Assembly (NCBI GenBank): GCA_025738555.1
Contig: JAOVFP010000009.1
Location: 2,852,001 to 2,916,000 of the forward strand
Length of the DNA stretch: 64,000 nt
Direction of reading: 5' to 3'
Origin: Cyathus striatus
Taxonomy: Eukaryota; Basidiomycota; Agaricomycetes; Agaricales; Nidulariaceae
The first letter of the stretch is position 1. The number at the start of each line of letters is the position of its first letter. Under the pieces are notes generated by a model, which did not search any database, was not told the origin of the DNA, and worked only from the letters and a program-made list of their open reading frames with translations. Position numbers and translations under genes: made by a program. Below are positions 11,501-22,703 of the stretch, in pieces.

Positions 11501-13082
11501 GCGTCTTCAGTATGCAACCTATCGCCTCGCCTGCCTTAGTTCGTCTGAACTCACATTCACCACCCCCAAAGATTGAATAATACCCCGCATCATCGATTCT
11601 TCCAATCGAGATGAGGCAGAAACCAAGTGATGGGGTGTATAATACGTTGGTGAGACGTATTTTAACCTTATCGCAACCGTTTGGAACTGACAATATAACA
11701 TCGCCAATCCCCTCAGCCTTAAAAATCTGTTGATTTGCTGCGGTTAATGAACGTGGAGCAATAGTGGTAAAAGTTACGAAGTCTTCGCGGAATGGTGACA
11801 TATGGTGTGAGGCGCCTGAGTCATATAAATCGCATGGTTCAATCTTCATGCCCGCAGCTGCAGCCATTGCTGCATCCAATACTGGATCCAACATTTTAAT
11901 CTCCATAGTCAGGGGTGTAGGGTTGTTAACACCGGGTGTGACACCTGCTGTTCCTTCTTCATTATCATCAGCGATGAAGGCTGTCCACGCGCCAGCTATC
12001 TCATCCAAGCTTGCTGCTGTTGATGCAGAGCCTTTATTGTTGCGTCCCGATGAGGATTTGGATTGGGAGTTTGATGTGTTACCATCCTGCCCATCCTTCC
12101 CATTATCCTTTTTCGGGGATGGACATTGGTCTTGCTTGTGTCCGCGGCCTCCACAATTCCAGCATTCACCAGTGGCACGCGTTCCCTTCTTGCGGTGATC
12201 CTTTTGACAACAACCTCCACCAGTGCGCGAGCCAGGTTTCTCACTAGCCATTGTGCTATATGCAGCAACTCCATTAGAATCGGCATCTTTAGCTTTCCCA
12301 ACTCCTTTAGGCTTTTGGTCACCGTAAACCCGATCCCATTCTTGGAGAACAAGATGGATCATGTAGTCCGGCTTTAGCTTTGTGGGGAGGTGCTTTGTGG
12401 GAGGCTTAGTGTCTTGGGAGGATGTTGATGCAGGAGATTTAGTTGCTGTAGTAGTGTCTGTAGCACTCGTTGTAGTGGATATGTCCACAATCAAAGCACT
12501 TTCTGTATCAGTGCCTTCAATTGCAGCAACAATGGCTCGTATATTGGCATTAATCTGAGAGATATAGGTGGATAAGTCTGGTAGCGGCTTCAAGAAGTTA
12601 ATAATAAGACTTCTGTAATCGTCATCTGTCACCATAATACCCAAAGCCTTCAACTTCTCATATTCCATATTCACCCAGTTAAATTCATCATGAAGATTCA
12701 CTCCGTCCCTATAACACATGGCTTGGAATTTCATACGAAGGTTGTTTTGCATTAACATGGACTTGCTCGTGAACTCTGACATGATCCCAGACCACCTCTG
12801 GGCCACGGAGGGCCTCGACATGTACTTCGCAAGTATTGAGTTGGGCAGTTTCTGCATCAGCAAGTGGGACGCCAGGTCCTCCTTTTCTTGCCATGCTTCA
12901 AACTCTGAGGAATCCTCTGCTGGCTTCTTCGCTTGTCCAGTAAAATGCTTCCACACCTTCTGTGCCCTCATGGCACCCTCGAATCGGGTCTGAAACATAA
13001 CCCAATTCTCACCCAAGCTGTCAAGCCTATTGACAGCCTGGGAGAAATTCACAAGGCCAGCGTTTAAAGTAGTTGACGACAT
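8572..13082 (-). pseudogene. Copia-1 gag-pol
   Basis: Starts at 13082 with MSSTTLNAGLVNF. Gag of the UBN2/Copia type is followed by a knuckle CWNCGGRGHKQDQC (near 12170), protease LYDSGASHHM, integrase His-Cys region HWRMGHIAP...CDICVQAKA, and the DDE core HSDIWGP, RSDRGGEY, TPEENGVSE. RT contains DVKSAYLNG and AHVDDLTIV; RNase H contains STTEAEYVAATHAAKEALWL; it ends LGLRARKD. Gag to integrase is one open frame to about 10420. A frameshift then separates it from RT, and TGA codons at 10021, 9952, 9295, 9079 and 8749 puncture the rest, all plausible Arg positions. SECLN in place of the usual ER-N motif suggests further C-to-T change. Confidence 0.95.
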
Positions 13083-13138
13083 AATTGAGTAATTCGTGTT
13101 AAGTATTTGAAATTTCTGCAGTTCAATTGGCAGGGGTG

Positions 13139-13150
13139 GGGCCCATAACC
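13139..13150 (-). other. Copia-1 primer-binding site, initiator tRNA-Met anticodon half
   Basis: The minus strand just inside the 5' LTR reads GGTTATGGGCCC. This is the complement of the anticodon stem-loop of initiator tRNA-Met (GGGCCCATAACC), the primer type used by Drosophila copia and yeast Ty5, where a half-tRNA primes. The identical site is found in Copia-2. Confidence 0.75.
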
Positions 13151-13437
13151 TATTAGAATGACGTGCCTATAGAATAGTATGCACTACAATAGGTAATGAA
13201 TGTAAGTAAATAGTATATCTAAATGGTATAAGTCCAGCTCACCTCAGTTCTTGTAAGTCAAGAGACAACTGAGGAGAGCAGATGACTTTGTAATCTACTT
13301 ATATAAAAGAATAGATCGGAAAATTTTATTACTAAGTCATACCAGATCAATTTGGCAAGGAGAGTGCAGCATCCCGCCTAAACGGTATGGCACATCAATA
13401 GCGCATGGATTGCATAAGCAACGCTTGCGCTCCAATA
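13151..13437 (-). repeat. Copia-1 5' LTR
   Basis: An intact 287-bp LTR from TATTAGAATGA to CTCCAATA (plus strand). It is followed by CATAT, the right copy of the target duplication. The ends are TATT/AATA rather than the usual TG/CA; both flanking positions differ between the two LTRs, so the boundary is well fixed. Confidence 0.93.
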
Positions 13438-13442
13438 CATAT

Positions 13443-14790
13443 AGTAGTTTGTGTTATTTCCCGCCCCCCCGCTCATTCTTTCCCATGCCTATAATTCAAT
13501 GTTTACTCATTTCCCATTAATTTGTGCATACTCATTGTTGCGTGTACCTCCGCTCATAAATTCCCACCCTTCCGCTTAACATATCGCGCCTACATACTTT
13601 CATGCTCAATGTTTCTCACACTCTACTTATTGTCACCCGCACCTCCGCTCATTGTTTCCCACGCCTCCGCTTAACATTTGCGCTTACATACCTTCATGTT
13701 CAATGTTTCCCTCCGCCATTGCACTTATAATTTCCCACATTTCTGCCTTTCATTAATTTGCTAAGTTTTCTTCCAATATATTAATGTATACTGTATACAT
13801 TATGGTAGATATTTATTGTGCAATGTCTGAATTATAAAGGTTTCATCATTATTCCACTGTTTACAGGTGTCCGCATTCTCAGTCAACATTTTCCCACGCT
13901 TCCGCTATCATTCTGACCTCTAGATTGCAACTCAACTTACACTCACTAAAAAATTAGTGAGGAACTTAACTTAACTTGAGAGAACTCAACTTTCAGAAAA
14001 AAATTAGTGAGGAACTTAAGTCCACTCAAAAAACTTAACATTCACTCAGATAGTAGTACTAGTAATTAATTTATACTTACTTTACACTTGAAATTTTGAA
14101 ACTTGAACTTGAGGGAACTTGACTTACACTCACTAAAAAATTAGCAAGGAACTTAAGTACACTCGAAAAACTTAACTTCCATACCATCATGCACTATTGA
14201 TGCATGCATCAGAAAGAGCCAGTAACTCCGGATCTATTTATAACAAGCACTTACTGAAGATAGTGCATGTCCCACAATAGTACTGTGGCCATGGCAAATA
14301 TGGTGCCACTGAAACACAGTATTAATGCATGGTTTGCCACATGGAGGGCATTCCATATCTCCCGGGTATTATAGGTAGTCTTAGCAATAGTACACTTATG
14401 CTATTTACCTACACCATACAGCTGAGTCTAATTACAATATATAAGTAGTTTAGGTTAAATTTGACTCGAAAACTTAAAGGGAGCTTGAGATGTTAGCAGC
14501 CTGATTTAAGGGAACTCAACTTTCACTCAAAAAAATAAAATAAGCAAGGAACTTAAGTTTACTGGAGGGAACTTGACTTTCACCAAAAAAAAATAAGCAA
14601 GGAACTTAAGTCCACTCGAGGGAACTCGACTTTCACCAAAAAAAAAAAGTGGGAAACTCAAGTCCACTCGAAATAATAAAATGGCCACTTGAGGTAACTT
14701 AACTTTGACTCGAAAAAGGTAAGTAAGCTCAATACTGGAACTCGACTTTAACTCGAAAAACTCAACAGGAACTCGAAAAGTTAGCAGCCC
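13443..14790. repeat. Intergenic repeats: CCTCCGCTCATT units and satellite-like ACTTAAG block
   Basis: No gene. At 13540-13720 a ~110-bp unit with CACCTCCGCTCAT...CCGCTTAACAT...CTCAATGTTTC occurs twice. From about 13925 to 14790 there is a degenerate tandem array with a ~50-60-bp period (GGAACTTAAGTCCACTCGA, then CTCGACTTTCACC and an A-run), the same family as at 236-600. Many words are near-palindromic. Confidence 0.55.
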
Positions 14791-15985
14791 ATTCTAAATG
14801 GATTCGAAGTTTGATTCTACTTCGATTCTAGACAGCCAGAATCGTAGGAGAATCGCGAATCCATCCAGCTGTTTGAAGCGACTTTTGAGCTGCTTCACGC
14901 ACATACTTGAATCCAGATTCTGGTTTTCTATGTGTATTTTACCATATTTACTATAAATATCAATATTCATTTTTATAATTATTATGAAATATCCAACCTC
15001 CGGCTTGCCGTTTGACTTTGCCCATTCAAGTTTCAACATATTCAATGCCCATTGCCCATTGCCCAACCTAGCGGCGGGCACTCATTTGTAAGCGAACTGA
15101 TTATGAAGTCATGATACTTACAACGGAGGCCTACTGGCTGGATATTGGCACCATATACACTACACTAAGTACTTACTAATGCTATGCGTGGCTGCTTACA
15201 ATTAAGTAGATTATGACAGGAATTGGAATGACTGAGTGGGGATCAAACTCAGGACCTGTTAAATGTCTGCGGTATTAGTAGTCTGAACATTCATATGATA
15301 CTTAGTTGTTGTCTTATTTACTTGTCACAAGAAATCTCCAATATCTCGTGTATATACATAATTCAGTACAAGATAACGACAAGTTAATGACATCAGCAAA
15401 TAGTGTCATCATATGAATCAAACTAGAATCGAACCGGAATCCAAATGTAAAAATGGGGCAGTCACAGTAGAACCCGATTCAAGATAGATTCTTATCGTTG
15501 AATCGGAGTCCGAATCTGCCTCGAATCGACTACTCTGATCCCCCCTACTAGTCAACCACATATTCTTCTACACTCTCTCAATCCTTATAACATACCTTTC
15601 ATGTATTCTATACAATTACTGTTGGTTATATGACCTTTTTATTTGTTATTTGACATGTATGCATAGTTTATTCAACAACTGGAAAGGAAAAAACTGCATT
15701 TCTGCGTTGCTTCTGCAGCATAAGTGTTTAGCCAGAAATTATCTAATTTGATATGACAACATTAATTCTGATTATTTACAATAATGAATGAATGAAATTG
15801 CACATGAAATTTGTCGAATCCAAAAGCTGAATCAACGCTGAATCGAAGAATCAAAGGGGGCGATCAGAGTGAATCTCGATTCGGATGCTGATTCAGCGAT
15901 CCGAATTGGTCTCTGAATCAGAGTCGAATCGAAGGCCGAATCCGTCCAGAATCGACTACTCTGACCCCCCCTATTATATGGTACC
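14791..15985. repeat. GAATCG-rich repeats and one SINE-like copy
   Basis: No gene. The stretch is full of GAATCGA words. The end sequence GAATCGACTACTCTGA followed by a C-run and TA appears twice in the same orientation, near 15524-15547 and 15951-15974. This looks like the terminus of a short DNA element present in two copies. A SINE-like copy lies at 15086-15300 and is listed separately. Confidence 0.45.
15086..15300 (-). repeat. SINE-like repeat, copy 1 (short)
   Basis: On the minus strand it begins with a tRNA-like head holding a B-box-like GAGTTTGATCC (near 15245). It ends in a body related to TTGTAAGCGAACTGATTATG. The same body and head words occur in the longer copies at 30637-31125 and 34722-35195. 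Confidence 0.45.
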
Positions 15986-16020
15986 AAGCTAGCTCAAGTA
16001 ATTTAGTTTTTTATGGACTA

Positions 16021-16057
16021 ATGGCAATGACCCAGGTTACCACTACCCCATTTATGC
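16021..16057 (-). pseudogene. tRNA-Gly 5'-half remnant
   Basis: This matches only the 5' half of the tRNA-Gly genes nearby (acceptor strand, D arm, anticodon GCC); the 3' half is missing. The same half, with the same left flank, is found at 45038-45074. Confidence 0.6.
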
Positions 16058-16212
16058 ATTGGAATAAATGTACTATGCAGTGTAGTAGAGTCATTAGTAC
16101 ACTACAAAATTATTAAATTAAATTTATATGTATAAATGCTTCGGACACCCTTACTTCATTGCTTCTTTCGTGTTAAAAGGCATTACAAAAAGTATAAGTA
16201 GGAGGTTGAATG

Positions 16213-16310
16213 AATTAAGAGGGAATCGAGCCCCTGGCGGGTTGATGTTACATAGAGTATTCTGGAATGTAAATGGCAATGACCCACACTACCACTACCC
16301 CATTAATGCA
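16213..16310 (-). pseudogene. tRNA-Gly(GCC) with intron, degenerate
   Basis: Same layout as the intact copy at 16477-16569, but the acceptor end is changed (GAATTAA for GCATTAA on the plus strand) and the anticodon stem no longer pairs fully. The counterpart in the third module copy is 45229-45326, also degenerate. Confidence 0.55.
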
Positions 16311-16476
16311 TAGAATTGAATGTGCTATGCGATATGGTAGAGTAAATAGTGTACGCTACAAGTTATTAAATCAAAGGGTACTTGGTACTTAGTACTTAGT
16401 CCTAATATAATTGCTTCATTCATGTTACGAAGGCATTACCAAAAAACGACAGTTGATTGATTCAATGCATATGAGT

Positions 16477-16569
16477 GCATTAAGAGGGAATCGAACCCCC
16501 GGCGGGTCGATAATTAGGTTCAAGTTAACTAAATGGCAACGACCCAGGTTACCACTACCCCATTAATGC
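16477..16569 (-). tRNA. tRNA-Gly(GCC) with a 23-nt anticodon-loop intron
   Basis: Read on the minus strand: acceptor GCATTAA pairs with TTAATGC; D arm GGGT-AGTGGTA-ACCT; anticodon stem GGTCG with loop TTGCCA giving anticodon GCC; then an intron after the base 3' of the anticodon, the canonical position; stem CGACC; T arm GGGGG-TTCGATT-CCCTC. Internal A and B boxes are intact. A run of six T follows about 30 nt downstream, a Pol III terminator. It lies ~380 bp upstream of HEATR5 copy A. It appears functional by structure. Confidence 0.8.
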
Positions 16570-16599
16570 GCATGAAGTCTATTATATTTATGCCATTAT

Positions 16600-16946
16600 T
16601 ATGTAGTACCAAGCGAGCTCGAATCTGCTACAAGATAAGCGCAGCGACTATACGAATCTTCATAGTCTTAACTATGTTGAATTATCAATTACATTAAATC
16701 GGGTGATTTTATTACTTATTTTTACGTTGTTTTATCGCGTTGATAGTGAGTATAAGTACTGTGAACGGACTCAGAGTAAGCCTGCAACAAGCGCTCGAGA
16801 ATGACGCGAAGTGCTTACATAACCTCCACACGTGCTTATTCGACGTTCGATCATCGCTGTTGCCTAACCACCTTCTCTCCCAACCCAACCCTCGCTCATC
16901 CCCCTCCCTCCCCTCCCCTCCTCTACCCAACCTACCCAATCCACAC
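16600..16946 (+). promoter_or_regulatory. HEATR5 promoter region, copy A
   Basis: This block upstream of the start codon is conserved in all four module copies (ends near 16946, 35719, 45924, 50760). Shared elements include AGTAAGCCTGCAACAAGC, CTCGAGAATGAC, a CACGTG-like E-box in CTCCACACGTGC, and a long pyrimidine tract just before the ATG. Conservation partly reflects recent duplication, so individual sites are not proven. Confidence 0.5.
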
Positions 16947-17816
16947 ATGTCCACCCCCCCACTCGACGAAATCGACGAGGTACTACACCCCCTTCCCTCC
17001 CCCATTCCCACGCACGCTAACAAGATCCCCAGACAGAGCTATCCACCGAAAATGCCGAAGTGTACCTATTCCAATGGCTCGCATCAACACAAACCAAGAT
17101 ATCCCAAATCGAAATTGTACGTCCCCCCCTCCCTCCCCCTCCCCTCCCCCTCTCACCTAACGCTATGCACAGGCAGATCTCAAAACTTCCCAGACCAACC
17201 TCGAAAAAATCCTATTGAAGATCATATCCCATCCAGAGGGATATCCTCTCCCAGGCCGCGCAATTCGAGAACTAGTAGGGAGATGTTTGGTGGGGATGTA
17301 TACGAGGGGGGAGACGCGGTCGATGTTTGATATTGTGCAGAGCTGTATGCGGATTGTGGGGGATTTTAAGAGTTTGAGTGAGAGGGATGCGAGCAAGATG
17401 TGTGTTTTTCTTTCTTTTGTTGTTGAAGGAGGAGGTGCTGATGGGTAAGACAGAGCGGCGTTCTCGTGTATAGGAGACATAATGGCATCTTTCGGATCTC
17501 AGGTATATTTTCCTCTCATCTACTCTACGCGATACTAAGAGCAGAACAGGTAATGTCCTTCATGGCGGAAATATGCACAACAACACTACGAACAGTCAAA
17601 TCCTCCTCTTCCGTACGTCCCCCTCTCCTCCCCTCTTCCAATCTAACCCCTCCCTAGTCCCCCCTCCTGCGCTACCAAGCCCTAATAACACTCCGCAAAT
17701 CCCTGACCACCGCCAAAAGAGCCGTAACAGACTCCCTAGCGAAAGACATCCAGAAACAAATGCGAAGCTTATTAACAGACAAATCGTTCCCCGTTCAAAG
17801 AGGAGCATGTGAGGTT
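16947..17816 (+). pseudogene. HEATR5/Laa1 5' fragment, copy A (exons 1-6)
   Basis: Six exons equivalent to the first ~200 residues of the full gene at 50761-57653: MSTPPLDEIDE, then TELSTENAEVYLFQWLAS, the block RGETRSMFDIVQSCMRIVGD, ASFGSQ and RSLLTDKSFPVQRGACE. Splice sites and reading frame look intact. At about 17816 the sequence leaves HEATR5 and continues as a phosphatase fragment in another frame. The same joint is present in copy B (41905). It cannot make a working HEAT-repeat protein but could yield a short or chimeric transcript, since the promoter is included. Confidence 0.85.
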
Positions 17817-18487
17817 CAGCACTCCCCGTCGGTACTGTCACCGGCGCCCTCTACATCGGCTCCCTCAGCGCCGTCAACAACAAGGACCTCCTGCAGTCGC
17901 ACAACATCACGCACTTGGTGCAGGTCCTTGATGTGCCCTGGTTGCCTATCAGTGAACAGGACGGGTTTAATTGTTATAAAATCGAGATTCACGATGCTGC
18001 TAATGTGGATTTGAGGCCGCATTTGGAGGCTGTTTGTGCGCATATTGATAGGGCGTTGATAGGAGGGAGGAATGTGCTTGTTCATTGTCAGCAGGTGTGT
18101 CCTTTCGTTCTCTTTTTCTATGCTCATCGACGCCATCGTTCCCCCTCTACGTCCTCTTCCTGCTGTGAATGACATCATACGACATCCACTGCGCATTCAT
18201 CCGCCCTCCCACCATCATCACCCTCATTCTTCCCACTTTACCTCTTCTCCCTCCTCTCCTCCTTCTCCTGTCCTCAACCATACTAACTTTCTCCTAGGGC
18301 GTATCCCGCTCCCCAGCAATAGTAATAGCCTACCCAATTCGGAACCACGGCATGTCCTTCGAATCCACCTACGCCTATGCAGACGCAAGCGCGCCTGCGT
18401 AAAGCCTAACCAAGGATTCGTCCAAGCGCTACAGGAGTGGGAGGGTATATGGAAGAGACCTGGTATCAAGAAAAGGTTTACGTCGTG
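17817..18487 (+). pseudogene. Dual-specificity phosphatase fragment, copy A
   Basis: Reads GALYIGSLSAVNNKDLL, ITHLVQVLDVPWLPI, then HCQQ-intron-GVSRSPAIVIAY. The active-site motif His-Cys-x5-Arg is complete and split by an intron (18095-18297). The fold and motif order are those of atypical dual-specificity protein phosphatases. The 5' end is cut off at the HEATR5 joint, the upstream frame has a stop, and no ATG is available. After the active site a frame change gives a stop at 18400-18402, while the family C-terminus (ACVKPNQGFVQALQEWE) continues in another frame. So this copy is most likely non-functional. Confidence 0.75.
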
Positions 18488-18687
18488 AGCTGTAAGAGGA
18501 TGAAGAGGAAAAGAGTGTAAGGTGAGTTGGTTTTCTTCGTTGCTTTTTTTTTTGAAATTACATTTTTGTTCTTTGCTTTGATGGGGTATGATTCTAACTT
18601 ACTACGGAACTCGTTCGTCTTGGTGGATGTGTGCGCTTTGTGGCTAGCTCAAAATATCAGAGGAACTTTCTTCATCGTCAGTGCTCT

Positions 18688-20069
18688 TTCGAGGTGGCTA
18701 AGCAGGCCTTAACAACAGTGGTGTAGTCGCTGGCAGCAGCACCTGCAATATCGAGCTCAGTAATAGCAACTTCCGTTCCAGCGCCAGCAAGGGCTGTCAA
18801 AGCTGCCTGAACACTGCCAGCACCGCCAGCCTTCGACAAATAAGGTTAGTTACTGACTCATTCCACCCATCGTAATCCATATTCACTCACACTGAGATGC
18901 GCTTGTGTTCCAATACCGTCGATCAACTGTCCAGCACTGTTAATACGTTTGACGAGGCTAATTAACCCTGTCATTTAGGTTAATATAAATCATTTTCCTG
19001 TATACTGTGGAAATCTACCTTGGACCTTAGCATTGTTGGACTCAAGGTTATAGTCGTTGATATATAACCTGTGGGATTGTGATACTGATTAACGTGACCG
19101 TTCAAGAAGAATAAAGGACGCTCACAGAAGTAACTTGGCCGAAGTTTGACTGAAGTAGTGCGGCATTTGCTGAAATTCCATCAATTCGGTTTCTATAACC
19201 CAATGTCTCGAACATACTAGAAATGCCGCGTGTATTTTGGACTGCGCAAGAACCCTGGAGTGGTTTAATCGTCATTTGAGAATAAGTAGGTGTATCAAAG
19301 CATTAATTACCCAGAACTTTTTGCCATGTGAAACGAATTTCGTGTTCAGTCTGCTTCCGCTTCCACTAGTTCTGGTGGGTTGAGCAGAAGCACTTGTAGG
19401 AGTGGCGGATGTGCTACTGGCAGTTCCTGGCTGACATCTATGTCTTTTGTTAATAGGGGAATTCAAAGTTGGCGTAACACGATACGCTACAGTGATTCCT
19501 GTATCGTTACTAAGGAGAACAATCGGCGATCAGTTCGGAGTTTATAACATTGAGATAGTGCTGTCAGAGACCACATCCTTTCACCTTACGAAAATATACA
19601 TTTTACTAGATATATTGTCTAAACATAATAATATCTATACAACCTCCAAATTTTTAATGAGATATAGAGGTAGGAAAGAATAAAACATAGTGAATGTGTA
19701 TAGCGAAATTCTCCGTTTGAATTTCCGATCACGGTTTTCGGCAAGGCTGTAGCGATTTGTCCGTAGCGACCGGTCGCAACGCGACAAAACAGCCAACTTT
19801 GAATTCCCCTAATATAATGACACCGTTGATGGAAAACGTACAAACAGTCTGTGTAACAAGCAAAGTAATATCATTAGATAGAAGACTTGGATAAGCTGAC
19901 CTTACTCTTATGCTTCCGAAGTATCCTATGCCGCCACCTTATTGAACATAGTCAGAGCAAAAACGACAAGAATATAACTATTGTTGCACCTACACTGTCC
20001 CCATACAGCGACTGCAGTAATATTGTGGATAGCAACAGAGAGTGCAACAAAAGCCAGAAGTTTTGACAT
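18688..20069 (-). pseudogene. CBM1-GH10 endo-xylanase pseudogene, copy A
   Basis: On the minus strand from 20069: signal peptide MSKLLAFVALSVAIHNITAV, then the start of a cellulose-binding module (VWGQC, and after a putative intron GGIGYFGS), its end CQPG, a Ser/Thr linker, and GH10 start LNTKFVSHGKKFW. NAALLQSNFGQVTS follows. The middle of the barrel, including the acid/base region, is missing. Then come [32 protein letters not shown] and [11 protein letters not shown] with the nucleophile Glu, and truncation after [12 protein letters not shown]10 enzymes cut xylan in plant cell walls. A 354-bp MITE (19456-19809) sits in the CBM region. Copy B at 42748-43801 shares the truncation. Confidence 0.8.
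19456..19809. mobile_element. 354-bp MITE with 18-bp terminal inverted repeats
   Basis: Ends are perfect 18-bp inverted repeats, GGGGAATTCAAAGTTGGC and its complement. TAATA flanks both sides (19451-19455 and 19810-19814). The empty site exists in module copy B near 43440-43455 (TTGTTAATATAATGAC), which gives a 5-bp duplication by direct comparison. No coding sequence. The superfamily is not certain; GGG ends recall PIF/Harbinger, but that group duplicates 3 bp. Confidence 0.88.
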
Positions 20070-22448
20070 AGTAAATGGCGAACGAAAACTGTACTTGCTG
20101 ATCCAATATCAATTATCACGTTGAGCAGGACATATCCGAGTAGATATCCTGAAAATATAAGAGTAATGATTATCTGGAGACATTTTTCAGTGAAGAGCGT
20201 ACTGTCGGGTCCGTTGACATAGAGAAATCAATCAAAGCGGTTTAACTTCGCGCAATTTGGAAGTCAAATATGGCCTCATCGCTCTAAAAATAGTCAAATA
20301 TGTCTTCATTAATATTTGGCTACAGCTTTAAGTGTTACTTGTTGACATATGTTAGCGCCGTTTTAGAGGATTTTCCACGCAATCCATATGTTCAGTGGAA
20401 GGTTCGAAGGGCCAAGTTAACATTGTAGTAGTTTTACCAGCGATTAATACCCTAAAAGCAAACACACGGTTAAAAAGTATCAATCACAAAAATACGAGAA
20501 CACCATTATATGCTGACAATGTTAAAAGCTGGCTAGCACTACGTGAAATGGCGTGCATGAATGACAAAAGGTTAAAACTATTTTAGAATTGGTTGCTAAT
20601 AGAAAAATGCGCACGGACCTAAGTTCCGAGATCAAATTCGCTAAATCTGATGAGGGCTGTGGGCACGCCTGGGCATGCGCCACGCTACTGATACCGCCAC
20701 TCGTGACACACTCAAAAGCTCAGACACGAGACAAAACTATGGTACGGTTGGTTCTATCAGTCCAATTTGCAAAGGTTACGCCGTAATCCAGCCATCTGGA
20801 CATGTCTGGATACAAATGCGACTTTGCAGCCTTATCAGCGACGGCACGATTCCGATAAACAAGGTTGTAAAGTATTGGTAAAGTATGTGCATAAATATTA
20901 AAGATATCGATATCTTGACAATTGATGAACCTCGAAGAAACATCCCGGTGTCCGGTTTTCAAGATGACGCGTTGACGACTGGTCTAAATGAGCGCCGGAC
21001 GTCGTTCAGGGGCGGAGAACAGAAATAAACCACCGGTGTGTTTGCGGGGTGTGCAGATGAGCGCCCGCTGCTCCCAAATACCTCCTGCATGTGGTGTCCA
21101 CCTGAGAAGCTAATGAGAGGCCTAAGAAGTGGAACGGGAACGACCAAGGATCAACGTTCAAGCTTCAAGACTGAATTGATCTTGTTCTGTATTACAATAG
21201 AATACAATCTCAAATGTACAGAGAACATTGGCTCGAGAAATATGTACATAATCGAAATATCAAACGGAAAATTACCTGAAATTTCCTACAATGCCTACTA
21301 CATGCGTACACTGACTCTGTGTATAGTCATGTCACCCGTCCTTAGCTAATTGCATCAAATTTAAATACTTCACGGCTATAACATTTCCTAAACCAACTTC
21401 CATCCAGAAATAATATGTGCGAGTTAATCGGATTGGTAAGACCGAGGCTCGAGATTAAGTATCCATGGCCCTGAGTAAGGTAAACTGCATTTGCAAAAGT
21501 GCTAACCTATGATAGACTTCGAGTTATACGTAAACAGCATAGGATATCGAACACAGCTTTTAAGTTGCGATTTAGAAGGAATAGCGAATAGTTACATCCG
21601 TGTATACAATTTTTCATAAAGATGATAGCTCAGTGATTGAAGCAGATGATATAGAATGCATTTCAAGAACAAAGGAAATGTGCACTAGTCCATTTAAGAC
21701 CATGGTGAGTGAGTGTGTTGCGATTATGTCGACACCGAAGCGTCTGATGAAGTTTACAAACATTTAGAGTTGGGTTTCATGATATATCATGTCACTGTAC
21801 TTGGGAGTAGGTAAAAAAACTTAATGATCGGTGTCCCCAAGCAGGGGTGGAGCATCTCGATTCTTGCTGTAACTGTTAGAAACTTCAGTAGTATGCAGAA
21901 TGGTGACCCCCACATGGAAGTACACCATATGGCACTGATAAAAAAGGCGTGATGATACTAATGTTTCGTATGGACTTCGGTAAACCGACTGTGCACTATA
22001 CTAACTATACTGTATGCATTGTATTAGGCGCATGCTATTAATAACATACCGACCCCGATACGTTAGACTAGCTTATCAAGCGTATAGCGCTCCGACGGCC
22101 CCATAACATCATATCGAGAATTGTAAAACATGGAGCCAGAAGTACTATCTCCTTGCATATTTGCATATTTTCATAGTCCCAAATCCGTAAACATCACTAC
22201 TACCTTGCTAATACTGTACGTTTCAGACATCTTGCTAGTGATTCTGTTCTCTGCGGATTCCTGATGTATATACTTAGCAAGTGTGATTCTACTTGCACGA
22301 ATGTCGTACTGTGACACGTTGTGCACTCGAGGACGCTAACTTAATTCATTTGCCTGGGCGACGTACGATGATGGTACGTGCGGCACGCACTGGCTTATAC
22401 AAGTCTCCTCGCAATTTGAAACGCATTTAGTGTTGGAGTAGTGGAAAG
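20070..22448. other. Intergenic region without recognised genes
   Basis: 20070-20400 is the last part of the duplicated module (matches 43802-44155; the match ends at GGGCCAAGTT). From 20400 to 22448 I see only short open frames with no recognisable domains, no tRNA and no clear repeats. It is AT-rich with no obvious exon structure. Confidence 0.6.
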
Positions 22449-22703
22449 TATAGAAAACCTAGAGTGTAATACTCAGCGTCGTGAACAACGGCTGTATATA
22501 TTGAATAAGTACCTAGAGTGTAATACTAGGTAATTGTGAGTAAGTGTTACAGTATGTACAATTAAGAGACTCACCTCAGCGTCGTGAACAACGGCTGAGG
22601 TGTACTAGCTAAGTACATAGGTATATATACATTAAAAGTCCTTTACTCCGGGTTTATGGAGTAAACTACATACAGGGGAAAGCTTGAGGCCAAGTCTCGC
22701 GCT

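Larger units (their letters stand above)
633..13437 (-). mobile_element. Copia-1: Ty1/Copia LTR retrotransposon, interrupted by a Gypsy element
   Basis: The two LTRs are related: 633-884 plus 8530-8564 on the left, and 13151-13437 on the right. Each is 287 bp once the inserted Gypsy element and its duplicated ATAGC are removed. CATAT flanks both sides (628-632 and 13438-13442) as a 5-bp target duplication. Gag, protease, integrase, RT and RNase H are encoded on the minus strand in that order, which is Copia order. A polypurine tract (reading CTCCCCCTC on the plus strand) lies at 8565-8573. The element is dead: five in-frame TGA codons and at least one frameshift in pol. Confidence 0.95.

Noticed and set aside
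17760..18014. In-frame HEATR5-phosphatase fusion protein
   Set aside because: The phosphatase frame is shifted relative to HEATR5 at the joint and has a stop just upstream. A fusion would need an unseen intron.
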